Below are positions 37,380 through 45,422 of a DNA stretch of 57,544 nucleotides, piece after piece. Numbering within the stretch: the stretch's first letter is position 1; the number at the start of each line of letters is the position of its first letter. The notes under the pieces are model-generated. The model was not told where the DNA came from. It did no database searches and saw only the letters and a program-made list of their open reading frames with translations. Position numbers and translations under genes: made by a program. The DNA comes from an uncultured Proteiniphilum sp. (GTDB lineage: Bacteria; Bacteroidota; Bacteroidia; Bacteroidales; Dysgonomonadaceae), in assembly GCA_927407015.1 (NCBI GenBank), contig CAKMJT010000044.1, forward strand, positions 1 through 57,544. The letters are read 5' to 3'.

Positions 37380-40175
37380 ATGAATAATCAAAAACAGATC
37401 GAGATAAAGGGAGCACGCGTCAATAATCTCAAGAATATCGACGTCATCATCCCCCGTAATACCTTCACGGTGATCACAGGCCTCTCCGGATCGGGTAAGT
37501 CATCCCTGGCTTTCGACACGCTCTATGCCGAAGGGCAGCGGCGTTATGTGGAAAGCCTGTCAGCCTATGCCCGTCAATTTCTGGGGCGCATGCACAAACC
37601 GGAATGTGACTTCATCAGGGGTATTCCGCCCGCCATCGCCATCGAACAAAAAACCACCTCACGCAATCCCCGTTCCACGGTGGGTACTTCCACGGAGATC
37701 TACGAGTATCTGCGTCTTCTCTATGCCCGGATCGGGAAAACACTGTCGCCGGTGACCGGTAATGAGGTGAAAAGGCACTACGTGCACGATGTGGTGGAAA
37801 AAATGCAGGAGTACCGTGAAGGTACCCGTCTGGCAGTGCTCTCCTCCATCCAGCTGAGGAACAACCGTGATCTGCGGGAGCAACTGACGATATTGATGAA
37901 AGAGGGTTTTACCCGTGTGGATGTGGGGGAGCAGTTCTACCGGATCGACGAGCTGCTGGAACAAAAGAAGCTTCCTGCCGATGATGAGGTGCTGCTGGTG
38001 ATAGACCGTCTCTCCTGCTCCTCTGACAAGGCTACCGTCAGCCGGTTGTCCGATTCGGTGGAGACAGCCTTTCTGGAAGGAAACGGCGAATGTATCGTCC
38101 GGTTCTGGGGGGAAAACGGTATGGAGAGCTTCGCCTTTTCCAACCGTTTTGAGGCGGACGGCATCATGTTTGAAGAGCCGTCGGAGATGATGTTTAACTT
38201 CAACAGTCCCGCCGGAGCCTGTCCCCGGTGTGAAGGCTTCGGTAAGATCATGGGTATCGACGAGAATCTGGTGATCCCCGACAAAAGCCTGTCGGTGCAG
38301 GAGGAGTGCGTGCAGTGCTGGAAAGGAGAGAAGATGAGCGAATGGAGAAGGGAGTTTGTACACAACGCCTTCAAAGCCGATTTTCCTATCCACCGGGCTT
38401 ACTACGACCTGAGCGATGAAGAGAAGGATATCCTCTGGCAGGGACGTCACGATCTGGATATATACGGAATCAACGATTTTTTCGGGATGCTAGAGAAGAA
38501 TCTCTATAAGATTCAGTACCGTGTCATGCTAGCACGCTACCGCGGTAAAACAGACTGTCCCGTGTGCAGGGGAGCCAGGCTGAAACCGGAGGCGCTCTAC
38601 GTGAAGGTGGGAGGCAAATCGGTTTCAGAGCTGGTGGTGATGCCCGTGACGGAACTGAAGCCTTTTTTTGATCAACTTCAGCTGGATGAAACCGATGCCG
38701 TCATTGCGGAGCGGCTGCTCACGGAAATCCGCAACCGGCTGCAGTTCCTGCTGGATGTGGGGCTGGGCTATCTCACGCTCAACCGCCTCTCCAACACCTT
38801 GTCGGGAGGGGAGAGCCAGCGTATCAACCTGGTATCCTCACTGGGAAGCAGCCTGGTGGGGTCGCTCTACATACTGGATGAACCAAGTATCGGACTCCAT
38901 TCACGGGACACCCATCTGCTGATCCGGGTACTGCAGGAGCTGCAAAGGCTGGGCAACACAGTTGTGGTGGTGGAGCATGATGAGGAGATTATCCGCGCTG
39001 CCGATTACATTATCGATATCGGCCCCAAGGCTGGACGCCTGGGGGGTGAGGTGATGTATCAGGGAAAGGTGGCGGAGCTGGAGAAGAACAGTAAGAGCTA
39101 CACGGTTCAATATCTCACCGGGGAAGAGCAAATAGAGGTACCCCACACACGCCGCCGGTGGAACAATTACATTGAGGTGAAAGGGGCACGGCAAAACAAC
39201 CTGAAGAATATCGACGTGAAGTTCCCGCTGCACGTGATGACGGTTGTTACCGGTGTGAGCGGATCGGGTAAATCGTCGTTGGTCAACGATGTTTTTTTCA
39301 ACGCGCTGCAACACCACTACAAGGGTACAGCGCTGGAACGGGCGGAGTTCAACAGCATTGCCGGTGATATCAGGCTGATGAAGGGGGTGGAGTATGTGGA
39401 TCAGAATCCCATTGGTAAATCATCCCGCTCCAATCCTGTGACCTATCTGAAAGCGTTCGACGAGATCCGCAAACTCTACGCCGCACAACCGCTGGCCAAA
39501 CAGATGGATTTCTCACCGGCATACTTCTCGTTCAATGTGGAGGGAGGCCGTTGTGAAGAATGCAAGGGAGACGGGACTATCACCGTGGAGATGCAGTTCA
39601 TGGCGGATATCCAGCTGGAATGTGAATCATGCCACGGCAAACGCTTCTCCGACGAAGTACTGGAGATTGAATACAGAGGACAAACCATATACGATGTGCT
39701 GGAGATGACTGTCAACCAGGCCATCGAGTTTTTCAGTCAACAGAAAGGGGCGACAGAAAAGAAAATTGTGAGAAAATTGCAGCCGCTGCAGGATGTGGGA
39801 CTGGGATACATCAAGATGGGACAATCATCCTCCACGCTTTCGGGAGGTGAGAATCAACGGGTAAAACTGGCCTATTACCTGGGGGAGGAGAAATCGCAAC
39901 CCACCATCTTCATCTTCGATGAACCAACCACAGGATTGCACTTTCATGATATCAAGACACTGCTTAAAGCGTTTGATGCCTTACTGGAGCGTGGGCATAC
40001 CGTCATCATCATTGAACACAATATGGAGGTGATTAAGTGTGCCGATCATATCATCGATATCGGCCCGGAAGGGGGTAAGGCAGGCGGCAACCTGGTGTGT
40101 GCAGGTACGCCGGAGGAGATTGCGGTATGTCCGGAATCGCATACCGGTCTGTTTCTGAAGGAAAAGTTAGCTTAG
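37380..40175 (+). CDS. uvrA: Excinuclease ABC subunit A
   Basis: 931 residues from ATG 37380 ([20 protein letters not shown]); a TTG at 37371 is not needed. UvrA is the damage-sensing ATPase of nucleotide excision repair; it loads UvrB on lesions. Two ABC ATPase halves are seen. The first has Walker [21 protein letters not shown] and signature [12 protein letters not shown]. The second has [14 protein letters not shown] and [17 protein letters not shown]. Zinc-binding Cys pairs occur as CPRC, CPVC and, in the second half, CEEC...CESC ([21 protein letters not shown]). The protein is complete. The restriction-modification genes follow 28 bases after its stop. Confidence 0.98.
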   Translation: MNNQKQIEIKGARVNNLKNIDVIIPRNTFTVITGLSGSGKSSLAFDTLYAEGQRRYVESLSAYARQFLGRMHKPECDFIRGIPPAIAIEQKTTSRNPRSTVGTSTEIYEYLRLLYARIGKTLSPVTGNEVKRHYVHDVVEKMQEYREGTRLAVLSSIQLRNNRDLREQLTILMKEGFTRVDVGEQFYRIDELLEQKKLPADDEVLLVIDRLSCSSDKATVSRLSDSVETAFLEGNGECIVRFWGENGMESFAFSNRFEADGIMFEEPSEMMFNFNSPAGACPRCEGFGKIMGIDENLVIPDKSLSVQEECVQCWKGEKMSEWRREFVHNAFKADFPIHRAYYDLSDEEKDILWQGRHDLDIYGINDFFGMLEKNLYKIQYRVMLARYRGKTDCPVCRGARLKPEALYVKVGGKSVSELVVMPVTELKPFFDQLQLDETDAVIAERLLTEIRNRLQFLLDVGLGYLTLNRLSNTLSGGESQRINLVSSLGSSLVGSLYILDEPSIGLHSRDTHLLIRVLQELQRLGNTVVVVEHDEEIIRAADYIIDIGPKAGRLGGEVMYQGKVAELEKNSKSYTVQYLTGEEQIEVPHTRRRWNNYIEVKGARQNNLKNIDVKFPLHVMTVVTGVSGSGKSSLVNDVFFNALQHHYKGTALERAEFNSIAGDIRLMKGVEYVDQNPIGKSSRSNPVTYLKAFDEIRKLYAAQPLAKQMDFSPAYFSFNVEGGRCEECKGDGTITVEMQFMADIQLECESCHGKRFSDEVLEIEYRGQTIYDVLEMTVNQAIEFFSQQKGATEKKIVRKLQPLQDVGLGYIKMGQSSSTLSGGENQRVKLAYYLGEEKSQPTIFIFDEPTTGLHFHDIKTLLKAFDALLERGHTVIIIEHNMEVIKCADHIIDIGPEGGKAGGNLVCAGTPEEIAVCPESHTGLFLKEKLA

Positions 40176-40190
40176 CTTTCAGAAATTTAT

Positions 40191-40198
40191 TATTTTTG
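40191..40198 (+). promoter_or_regulatory. -7 box just before the DNA methyltransferase start
   Basis: TATTTTTG is an exact TAnnTTTG match that ends five bases before the ATG at 40204. Transcription would start at or next to the A of the ATG, giving a leaderless mRNA with no room for a ribosome-binding site. Confidence 0.6.
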
Positions 40199-40203
40199 TA
40201 CAA

Positions 40204-41088
40204 ATGGAAATAATCACACATATATACCTCGGAGATAGCAAAGATAAATTAAAGCTACTTGCTGACAATTCGGTGGACTTGATAGTTACATCGCCTCCAT
40301 ATGCTGATCAACGAAAAAATACTTATGGAGGCATTCATCCTGATAAATATGTTGACTGGTTTTTACCTATTTCATCTCAACTTTTAAGAGTTTTAAAACC
40401 ATCAGGCACTTTTATTCTTAACATCAAGGAAAAAGTAATCGATGGAGAACGAAGCACGTATGTGATGGAACTTATTTTAGCTATGCGTAAACAAGGATGG
40501 TTATGGACGGAAGAGTTCATATGGCACAAAAAAAACTCTTATCCCGGAAAATGGCCTAACAGGTTTCGTGATTCTTGGGAAAGGTTACTTCAATTCAACA
40601 AAAGCAAAAAATTTAATATGTATCAGGAAGAAGTGATGGTTCCCATGGGAGATTGGGCAAAAAGTAGATTAAAAAAGCTTTCTGATACTGATAAAATAAG
40701 AGATAATTCAAAGGTGGGAAGTGGATTCGGTAAAAATATTTCTAATTGGTTAGACCGTGATATGGCATATCCTACTAATGTCTTACATTTAGCCACTGAA
40801 TGTAACAATAAAAATCACAGTGCTGCATTTCCTGAAGAACTTCCTGAATGGTTCATTAAACTTTTCACTAAAGAAGAAAATGTTGTACTTGACCCATTTA
40901 TGGGATCCGGGACTACACTTAAGGTCGCGAATCGAATGAGAAGAAATTCAATTGGGATAGACATAGTCCCGGAATATTACCAAATGGTTAAAAGTCAATT
41001 GGAACCTATAGAAATGTACCTTTTTGAAGATGAAGAAAAATATGCAAAAACTGAATCCTACCGAAGTATTAGAGTATGTGGAGAATAA
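40204..41088 (+). CDS. Type II site-specific DNA methyltransferase (class beta, probable N4-cytosine)
   Basis: 294 residues. Catalytic motif IV TSPPY lies at 29-33, near the N-terminus. The S-adenosylmethionine motif I, DPFMGSGTT, lies at 230-238, near the C-terminus. Motif IV before motif I is the class beta order. The TSPPY form is most common in N4-cytosine methyltransferases, although N6-adenine is not excluded. It protects DNA from the restriction enzyme encoded by the overlapping next gene. The gene is strikingly AT-rich compared with uvrA just upstream, which suggests recent transfer. The recognition site cannot be read from sequence. The last 47 bases overlap the endonuclease gene in another frame. 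Confidence 0.93.
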   Translation: MEIITHIYLGDSKDKLKLLADNSVDLIVTSPPYADQRKNTYGGIHPDKYVDWFLPISSQLLRVLKPSGTFILNIKEKVIDGERSTYVMELILAMRKQGWLWTEEFIWHKKNSYPGKWPNRFRDSWERLLQFNKSKKFNMYQEEVMVPMGDWAKSRLKKLSDTDKIRDNSKVGSGFGKNISNWLDRDMAYPTNVLHLATECNNKNHSAAFPEELPEWFIKLFTKEENVVLDPFMGSGTTLKVANRMRRNSIGIDIVPEYYQMVKSQLEPIEMYLFEDEEKYAKTESYRSIRVCGE

Positions 41089-41776
41089 CATTGAAGTTTT
41101 TCACAGAAAACGTATTCAAAGTCTCGACTCTCTAAGATTATCAATGGTTTTAAAGAGGAAAAACCCTTATTTATATAAAGCGAAAAATGTGTTGACCGCT
41201 GATGAAATAGTGCGAAGTATTGTTGATGCGCATATTTCATCAAGTGAAGAAGGAATATTCGGTGACTGGCTGGAAGGTTTGGCTATTTTTATAAATCAAA
41301 AAGTGTATAACGGAAGGAAGTCGGGAATTGCAGGCATTGATTTGGAATTCGATAAAGATGATAAAAGATATATTGTCAATATTAAATCCGGTCCAAATTG
41401 GGGAAATAGCTCTCAAATCAGGAAAATGATCTCTGACTTTTCGACTGCAAAACGGACATTGCGAACCAGCAATTCGCAATTAAATATTGTAGCAGTGAAC
41501 GGATGTTGTTATGGGCAAGATAATAACCCTGATAAAGGAGATTATCTAAAATTATGCGGACAAAAATTTTGGAAATTCATTTCGGGTAATTCTCATTTGT
41601 ATACAGAAATAATAGAACCTCTGGGATTTAAGGCGAAAGAAAAGAATAATGATTATATGGAATCTTACGCTCAGAAAATCAACAAGTTTGTGAAAGAATT
41701 CACCATTGAATTCTGTAAAGTGAGTGGAGAAATCGATTGGGTCAGGTTAGTGAAATTTAATTCGGCAGAAAAATAA
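41042..41776 (+). CDS. Type II restriction endonuclease (PmeII-like)
   Basis: About 244 residues from the ATG at 41042; ATGs at 41024 and 41030 are alternatives. I recognise it as resembling the PmeII restriction endonuclease family (moderate confidence). A PD-(D/E)xK-like core is visible: Asp100 in AGIDLEF and Lys115 in IVNIKSG. Asn113 stands where Asp/Glu is expected, so a Glu from the helix GDWLEG (about 78-83) may complete the site. SGPNWGNSSQI follows the core. It would cut DNA not modified by the upstream methyltransferase, which its gene overlaps in a different frame, ensuring methyltransferase is made first. Low G+C matches its partner. Confidence 0.85.
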   Translation: MQKLNPTEVLEYVENNIEVFHRKRIQSLDSLRLSMVLKRKNPYLYKAKNVLTADEIVRSIVDAHISSSEEGIFGDWLEGLAIFINQKVYNGRKSGIAGIDLEFDKDDKRYIVNIKSGPNWGNSSQIRKMISDFSTAKRTLRTSNSQLNIVAVNGCCYGQDNNPDKGDYLKLCGQKFWKFISGNSHLYTEIIEPLGFKAKEKNNDYMESYAQKINKFVKEFTIEFCKVSGEIDWVRLVKFNSAEK

Positions 41777-41824
41777 CAACTTATATTCATCTACCTGAAA
41801 ACAGAATAACATGCTTACTGAAAT

Positions 41825-42229
41825 TTATAACAGATTTCTCAAGATCCAATAAGCAATAATTACTACCAACAGTATAACAGCCGACCATCTTCCGAAGAAG
41901 ATTTTCTCAAGCCGCGGGTGGCGCTTATTGCCACCCATATATTCCAGGAAGAACCCCAAAAGAATATAGGGCAATGCCAGTATCATGAAAGCATTATATC
42001 TCCATGCAGTGCCAACATGCAGATGCAGCAGATGGTGAATGGCTCTTTGCGAGCCGCAACCGGGACATTCCCATCCCGTTGTAAGCAAAAAAGGACATTG
42101 CGGGAAAAAGAGATGTTTCTCCGGATCGAAAAGAAAGACCAGAAAAAGCACTGCAACGAGCAACAGGCCGGTGACAGCGGAAATCCCTATTTTGGCAGTT
42201 TTATTCACAACCGGCACCAGTGGGCTCAA
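41825..42229 (-). CDS. DUF2752 membrane protein
   Basis: 134 residues with about three membrane helices. The DUF2752 hallmark is the Cys-rich segment CPFLLTTGWECPGCGSQRAI (about 42-61), followed by HLHVGTAWRYNAFMILALP. Function is unknown; the CPGCG motif may bind metal or make a disulfide. It is the last gene of a four-gene minus-strand run, overlaps the CD225 gene by four bases (ATGA at 42226) and faces the restriction endonuclease gene tail to tail. Confidence 0.85.
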   Translation of the reverse strand: MSPLVPVVNKTAKIGISAVTGLLLVAVLFLVFLFDPEKHLFFPQCPFLLTTGWECPGCGSQRAIHHLLHLHVGTAWRYNAFMILALPYILLGFFLEYMGGNKRHPRLEKIFFGRWSAVILLVVIIAYWILRNLL

Positions 42230-42609
42230 AAGTTGTACCCGCTGGCATTCTCTTCGATGATCTTCTCAATATATTCGGGCATGGTGCCCAGATAAAGCAT
42301 CACGCTCCAGACAATGATGTAAACGATGCCCACAGCAAAGGCGATGATCGTCCACATCTTCGCTTTCCGGGCCGCCTGTTCGCTTTCCCCGTATCTTCCG
42401 CTGTAGTACAACGAATCCACTCTAACGGCAAAGATGATTCCTGCAATCCCAAACGGGAGACAACAGAGTACAGTAGCCACAATAGACTGCCAGAGCCAGT
42501 TGTTGGGTTTCAGCGGGGGAATATCCTCTGCGATTGGTTCCTGCAACGGCGGTACCGGAGGTGGCATTAAAGGCTGATCCTGTTGGGGTCTTTCTATTTG
42601 ATCTTCCAT
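42226..42609 (-). CDS. CD225/dispanin-family membrane protein
   Basis: 127 residues. A Pro-rich cytoplasmic N-terminus (QPLMPPPVPPLQEP) is followed by a two-helix CD225 domain: NNWLWQSIVATVLCCLPFGI, then GIIFAVRVDSLYYSGRYGES and a second helix MWTIIAFAVGIVYIIVW. The Cys pair at the end of the first helix matches the palmitoylation position of eukaryotic IFITM proteins. Bacterial members have no established role. It is 16 bases after the GYF-CD225 gene, and the two are paralogous in their C-terminal parts. Confidence 0.87.
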   Translation of the reverse strand: MEDQIERPQQDQPLMPPPVPPLQEPIAEDIPPLKPNNWLWQSIVATVLCCLPFGIAGIIFAVRVDSLYYSGRYGESEQAARKAKMWTIIAFAVGIVYIIVWSVMLYLGTMPEYIEKIIEENASGYNF

Positions 42610-42625
42610 ATTACTTCATCTCCTA

Positions 42626-43177
42626 TTAAGTATTTAACCATTCTCCGATTCCGGAAACGGAACCTACAAAGACCAACACGAGGATGATGGTCACGATGAT
42701 CAGCAAAATCCATCCGATAGCAATCCACAGGGCAATTTTGGTCCATTTCCCGGCAGCCCGTGAAGACTCGGCTGAAGCCGTATAGTCTCCCCTATTAAAG
42801 AATGACTCCACCTGTGCAGCATAGACGATGCCAATGATACCCAGCAGACTCAGGAAGCTGCTGCATAGGATGAAAGGCAGGATGGTGACTAAAATAGATT
42901 CCACCAGCCATGTCTTTGGCATCGGCTGTTGTGTCGTTGTTGTCATAACGGGGTGAGTATACTGCGTTTGTGGCTGCGCTGCTCCCTGTGCAATGAATGT
43001 TTCGGAGAAAATATAGCTCAACTCAGCCACCTCACTGGCGCGCATCCATTGATCCATACCCTGTGTCCATACCAGTGTTTCCCGTTTCACGTTCTCATGG
43101 ATGAGTTCGTCGGGAGAGAATGTTCCATTTTGTTTTCCTTCGGCGTCGATGTAAAAATAGCGGTTCATAGATTTCAA
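42626..43177 (-). CDS. GYF_2-CD225 membrane protein
   Basis: 183 residues; a start at 43168 (MNRYFYIDAEG) is equally good. The N-terminal GYF_2-type domain (about 4-55) contains RYFYIDAEGKQNGTFSPDEL and LVWTQGMDQWMRASEV, a fold that binds Pro-rich peptides. A Gln/Thr/Pro-rich linker leads to a CD225 domain (about 90-180) with two membrane helices and YAAQVESFFNRGDYTAS between them. The GYF domain could bind the Pro-rich N-terminus of the neighbouring CD225 protein; this is inference. Only two bases separate it from the lipoprotein gene upstream. Confidence 0.87.
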   Translation of the reverse strand: MKSMNRYFYIDAEGKQNGTFSPDELIHENVKRETLVWTQGMDQWMRASEVAELSYIFSETFIAQGAAQPQTQYTHPVMTTTTQQPMPKTWLVESILVTILPFILCSSFLSLLGIIGIVYAAQVESFFNRGDYTASAESSRAAGKWTKIALWIAIGWILLIIVTIILVLVFVGSVSGIGEWLNT

Positions 43178-43179
43178 AA

Positions 43180-43584
43180 TTAGTGGTAATCTTCTGGATT
43201 GATTCTGATTGTACGGATATTTCTGTGATCCTCATCGCTGTAAATATACTCCATCGTCACTTCGTTATCCGTGAAGATCCGCAAGTCGGTATTCGTTGAC
43301 AACATTGTAAGGATATTCTCTCTAAGCGACTGGTATCTGTTCTCCAGCAACGAGTCGGGATTATTCGTATGCAACACGGTGTAATGGTATCTGAACACAT
43401 TGTCGACAGTCACCGATGCCTCCTCAAAGCGGGTGAACTGATCAAGCATGACCGGGGCCGATTCATTGAGCTCCATTGCCATCTCGGATAGTTTTTGATT
43501 CAGTTCCCTATCACCCGGATTACATTGAACAAACAGCAAAGAAAAAATAACGGAGAGAATAAAGGATGTCTTTCGCATACGCAT
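43180..43584 (-). CDS. Small lipoprotein of the CD225 cluster
   Basis: 134 residues; the lipobox FVQC gives a lipidated Cys21. The mature part is mixed alpha/beta without a domain I recognise; FRYHYTVLHTNNPDSL and NTDLRIFTDNEVTMEYIYSD are its strongest strands. It is the first gene of the minus-strand cluster. A -7 box, TATTTTTG on the minus strand, lies at 43598-43605, about 14 bases before the start. Function unknown. Confidence 0.75.
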   Translation of the reverse strand: MRMRKTSFILSVIFSLLFVQCNPGDRELNQKLSEMAMELNESAPVMLDQFTRFEEASVTVDNVFRYHYTVLHTNNPDSLLENRYQSLRENILTMLSTNTDLRIFTDNEVTMEYIYSDEDHRNIRTIRINPEDYH

Positions 43585-43597
43585 CTGTTCTGTGATA

Positions 43598-43605
43598 CAA
43601 AAATA
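43598..43605 (-). promoter_or_regulatory. -7 box of the CD225 cluster
   Basis: Read on the minus strand this is TATTTTTG, an exact TAnnTTTG match, ending 13 bases before the lipoprotein start at 43584. No convincing -33 element is seen. Confidence 0.55.
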
Positions 43606-43746
43606 AAAAAGTTTAGACTACATTTAAAATATTTAGTATAATTTTTCCGCTTTGATCTACAATTAGCCCGAAAAGCCAGATAAAAGGATACTGAATCAGT
43701 AGGATCGGTATTTTTCTCTACGCGATGGAGCGTGTTTACAAAGAAC

Positions 43747-43776
43747 TTGGCAGAATGTCTCTCGACATTCTGCCAA
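43747..43776 (+). promoter_or_regulatory. 13-bp perfect hairpin before a micro-ORF
   Basis: TTGGCAGAATGTC (43747-43759) pairs exactly with GACATTCTGCCAA (43764-43776) across the loop TCTC. No T-run follows on either strand, which argues against a terminator. It stands six bases before the 17-base motif TAACCTTAAATCTAATA (43783-43799) and 28 bases before the micro-ORF start. Confidence 0.7.
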
Positions 43777-43804
43777 ACATGTTAACCTTAAATCTAATAC
43801 TATT

Positions 43805-43900
43805 ATGAAAAAACCACGAGACAAATGTAAAAAAGAAATTAAAACCCACCAAATAATTTCAATAAAAAATCAAAAAATATTTATTTCAATCAAATTGTAA
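43805..43900 (+). CDS. Candidate 31-residue basic micro-ORF
   Basis: An ATG at 43805 opens 31 codons, beginning MKKPRDKCKK and ending FISIKL, with 10 Lys and 1 Arg and a stop at 43898. It ends six bases before the stop of the convergent dgt gene, so it fills the gap exactly. It follows a perfect hairpin and the motif TAACCTTAAATCTAATA, which is also found upstream of susC. TATTTTTC at 43709-43716 could be a weak -7 box. It might be a leader peptide, a small basic protein, or the decayed start of a lost gene. Coding is not proven. Confidence 0.4.
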   Translation: MKKPRDKCKKEIKTHQIISIKNQKIFISIKL

Positions 43901-43906
43901 GCAAAA

Positions 43907-45235
43907 TCAGACAACAGGCAGACCCATACCCGTAATTTTGCGATACAGGTCGAGGGCGTACACATCGGTCATTCCCGAGACATAATCAATAATGGATTGT
44001 ATTTTCCTGTACAAGCCGGGCGAATCTGTTTCATATTGATCGGGGATCCTGTCCAAAAGCAGCTTCGAGTAGGCATGATCCGGATTACGGATCGCATGGG
44101 TGAACACTTCGAGGAGAAAACCAATGATCCGGTAACCGGCCAGTTCGATGTCCAACACATCTTTGGATCGGTAAATATGCTGAAAAGCAAAGCCGGAGCA
44201 GGTGGTGTAAGCTTCCGCAGCTCCCCGGGAAACCTGCCTGATCAGCGAACCGGTGAACCCACCGGAAAGTATCGTCTGCTCATTGGCAATAAAAATATCC
44301 GAACATTCATCGACCAGCAGACCAATCACACCGGCACGAAGATAGGCGATCTGTTCATTCACATCATGCACGAACGACAAGGTATCCAGCCGTTTCTGCC
44401 GTGTCTCACCCTCAAAGAAACCAAGCAACAATTCCTTCGCCTTCTCCGTGGATATCAGATGTAACTTGTGCGCATCCTCAATATCCATTACCTGGTAACA
44501 GATATCGTCAGCTGCTTCCACCAGAAAAACCAGCGGATGACGGGCAAACTCCAGCGGCTCTTCCTTCAGTTCAATGATACCCAGGTCACCGGCTATACGA
44601 CGGTAATCCGCCTCTTCTGAGGCGAAAAACCCGAACTTGTTCTTCCCGCCGCTCAAAGCCGATGAATAGGGATATTTCACGATAGAGGCCAGCGTAGAAT
44701 AGGTCATCGCGAAACCGCCCTCTCTTCTGCCCCTGAACTGATGCATCAACAGCCGTATCGCATTGGCATTCCCTTCAAAAGAGGTGAAATCGGACCACCG
44801 TCCTCCCTCCTCCTCTACCTCTGATTTCAAATAATACCCGGCTCCCTCTGAGAAGAAGGTGGAGATGGCTTTTTCTCCGGAATGGCCGAAGGGCGGATTG
44901 CCCAGATCATGGGCCAGACAGGCAGCCGAGACAATGGCACCGATCTCTTCGAAATGAGCTGCCGAAGTGGGATATTTCTTTCGCAACTGACGGGCAATAT
45001 TCTCTCCCAGCGAACGTCCCACACTCGACACTTCAAGGCTGTGGGTGAGCCGGTTATGCACGAAAACACTCCCCGGCAGCGGGAATACCTGTGTTTTGTT
45101 CTGCAACCGGCGAAAGGGTGATGAGAAGATCAGCCTGTCGTAATCGCGCTGATATTCCGTCCGTTCATGTTTCTTTGCATTTTCAAAATGCTCCATGCCG
45201 AACCTTTTTGCTGATAATAACCGTTCCCAATTCAT
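43907..45235 (-). CDS. dgt: dGTPase-like deoxynucleotide triphosphohydrolase
   Basis: 442 residues, the HD-domain dNTPase family. It hydrolyses dGTP or other dNTPs to the nucleoside and triphosphate, tuning dNTP pools. The N-terminus EYQRDYDRLIFSSPFRRLQN is diagnostic. Metal ligands are in NRLTHSLEVSSVG (His), CLAHDLGNPPFGHSGE (His-Asp) and EAADDICYQVMDIED (Asp). The length fits the shorter class common in Bacteroidota; nucleotide preference cannot be set by eye. Its -7 box lies inside a palindrome at 45240-45272. Nucleotide metabolism continues with the divergent PurF-like gene. Confidence 0.93.
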   Translation of the reverse strand: MNWERLLSAKRFGMEHFENAKKHERTEYQRDYDRLIFSSPFRRLQNKTQVFPLPGSVFVHNRLTHSLEVSSVGRSLGENIARQLRKKYPTSAAHFEEIGAIVSAACLAHDLGNPPFGHSGEKAISTFFSEGAGYYLKSEVEEEGGRWSDFTSFEGNANAIRLLMHQFRGRREGGFAMTYSTLASIVKYPYSSALSGGKNKFGFFASEEADYRRIAGDLGIIELKEEPLEFARHPLVFLVEAADDICYQVMDIEDAHKLHLISTEKAKELLLGFFEGETRQKRLDTLSFVHDVNEQIAYLRAGVIGLLVDECSDIFIANEQTILSGGFTGSLIRQVSRGAAEAYTTCSGFAFQHIYRSKDVLDIELAGYRIIGFLLEVFTHAIRNPDHAYSKLLLDRIPDQYETDSPGLYRKIQSIIDYVSGMTDVYALDLYRKITGMGLPVV

Positions 45236-45239
45236 ATTC

Positions 45240-45272
45240 GATTGTTCTTAGTGATACAAAGATAGAACAATC
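45240..45272 (-). promoter_or_regulatory. Palindrome enclosing the dgt -7 box
   Basis: GATTGTTCT (45240-45248) and AGAACAATC (45264-45272) form a perfect 9-bp inverted repeat. Between them, CAAAGATA at 45257-45264 reads TATCTTTG on the minus strand, an exact -7 box for dgt. A repressor on this operator would block transcription start. Confidence 0.55.
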
Positions 45273-45388
45273 TTTTCAAATCCTCTCAACGGCGCATATC
45301 GCCCGGGCGGTGATGCTGAAATCGGAGCGTTGACATTTTTTGGGTAAGATTGTAGGGGGAATATCCTTCAAATCTCCGTAAATAAAAC

Positions 45389-45396
45389 TAAATTTG
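45389..45396 (+). promoter_or_regulatory. -7 box of the PurF-like gene
   Basis: TAAATTTG matches TAnnTTTG exactly and ends 26 bases before the ATG at 45423. No clear -33 TTTG is visible. Confidence 0.5.
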
Positions 45397-45422
45397 TAGC
45401 TTAATTACAGAAAGGTTCATCA

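Noticed and set aside
37228..37416. 63-codon N-terminal extension of the antiporter
   Set aside because: It would run through the uvrA promoter and first codons; the ATG at 37227 gives a normal first membrane segment.
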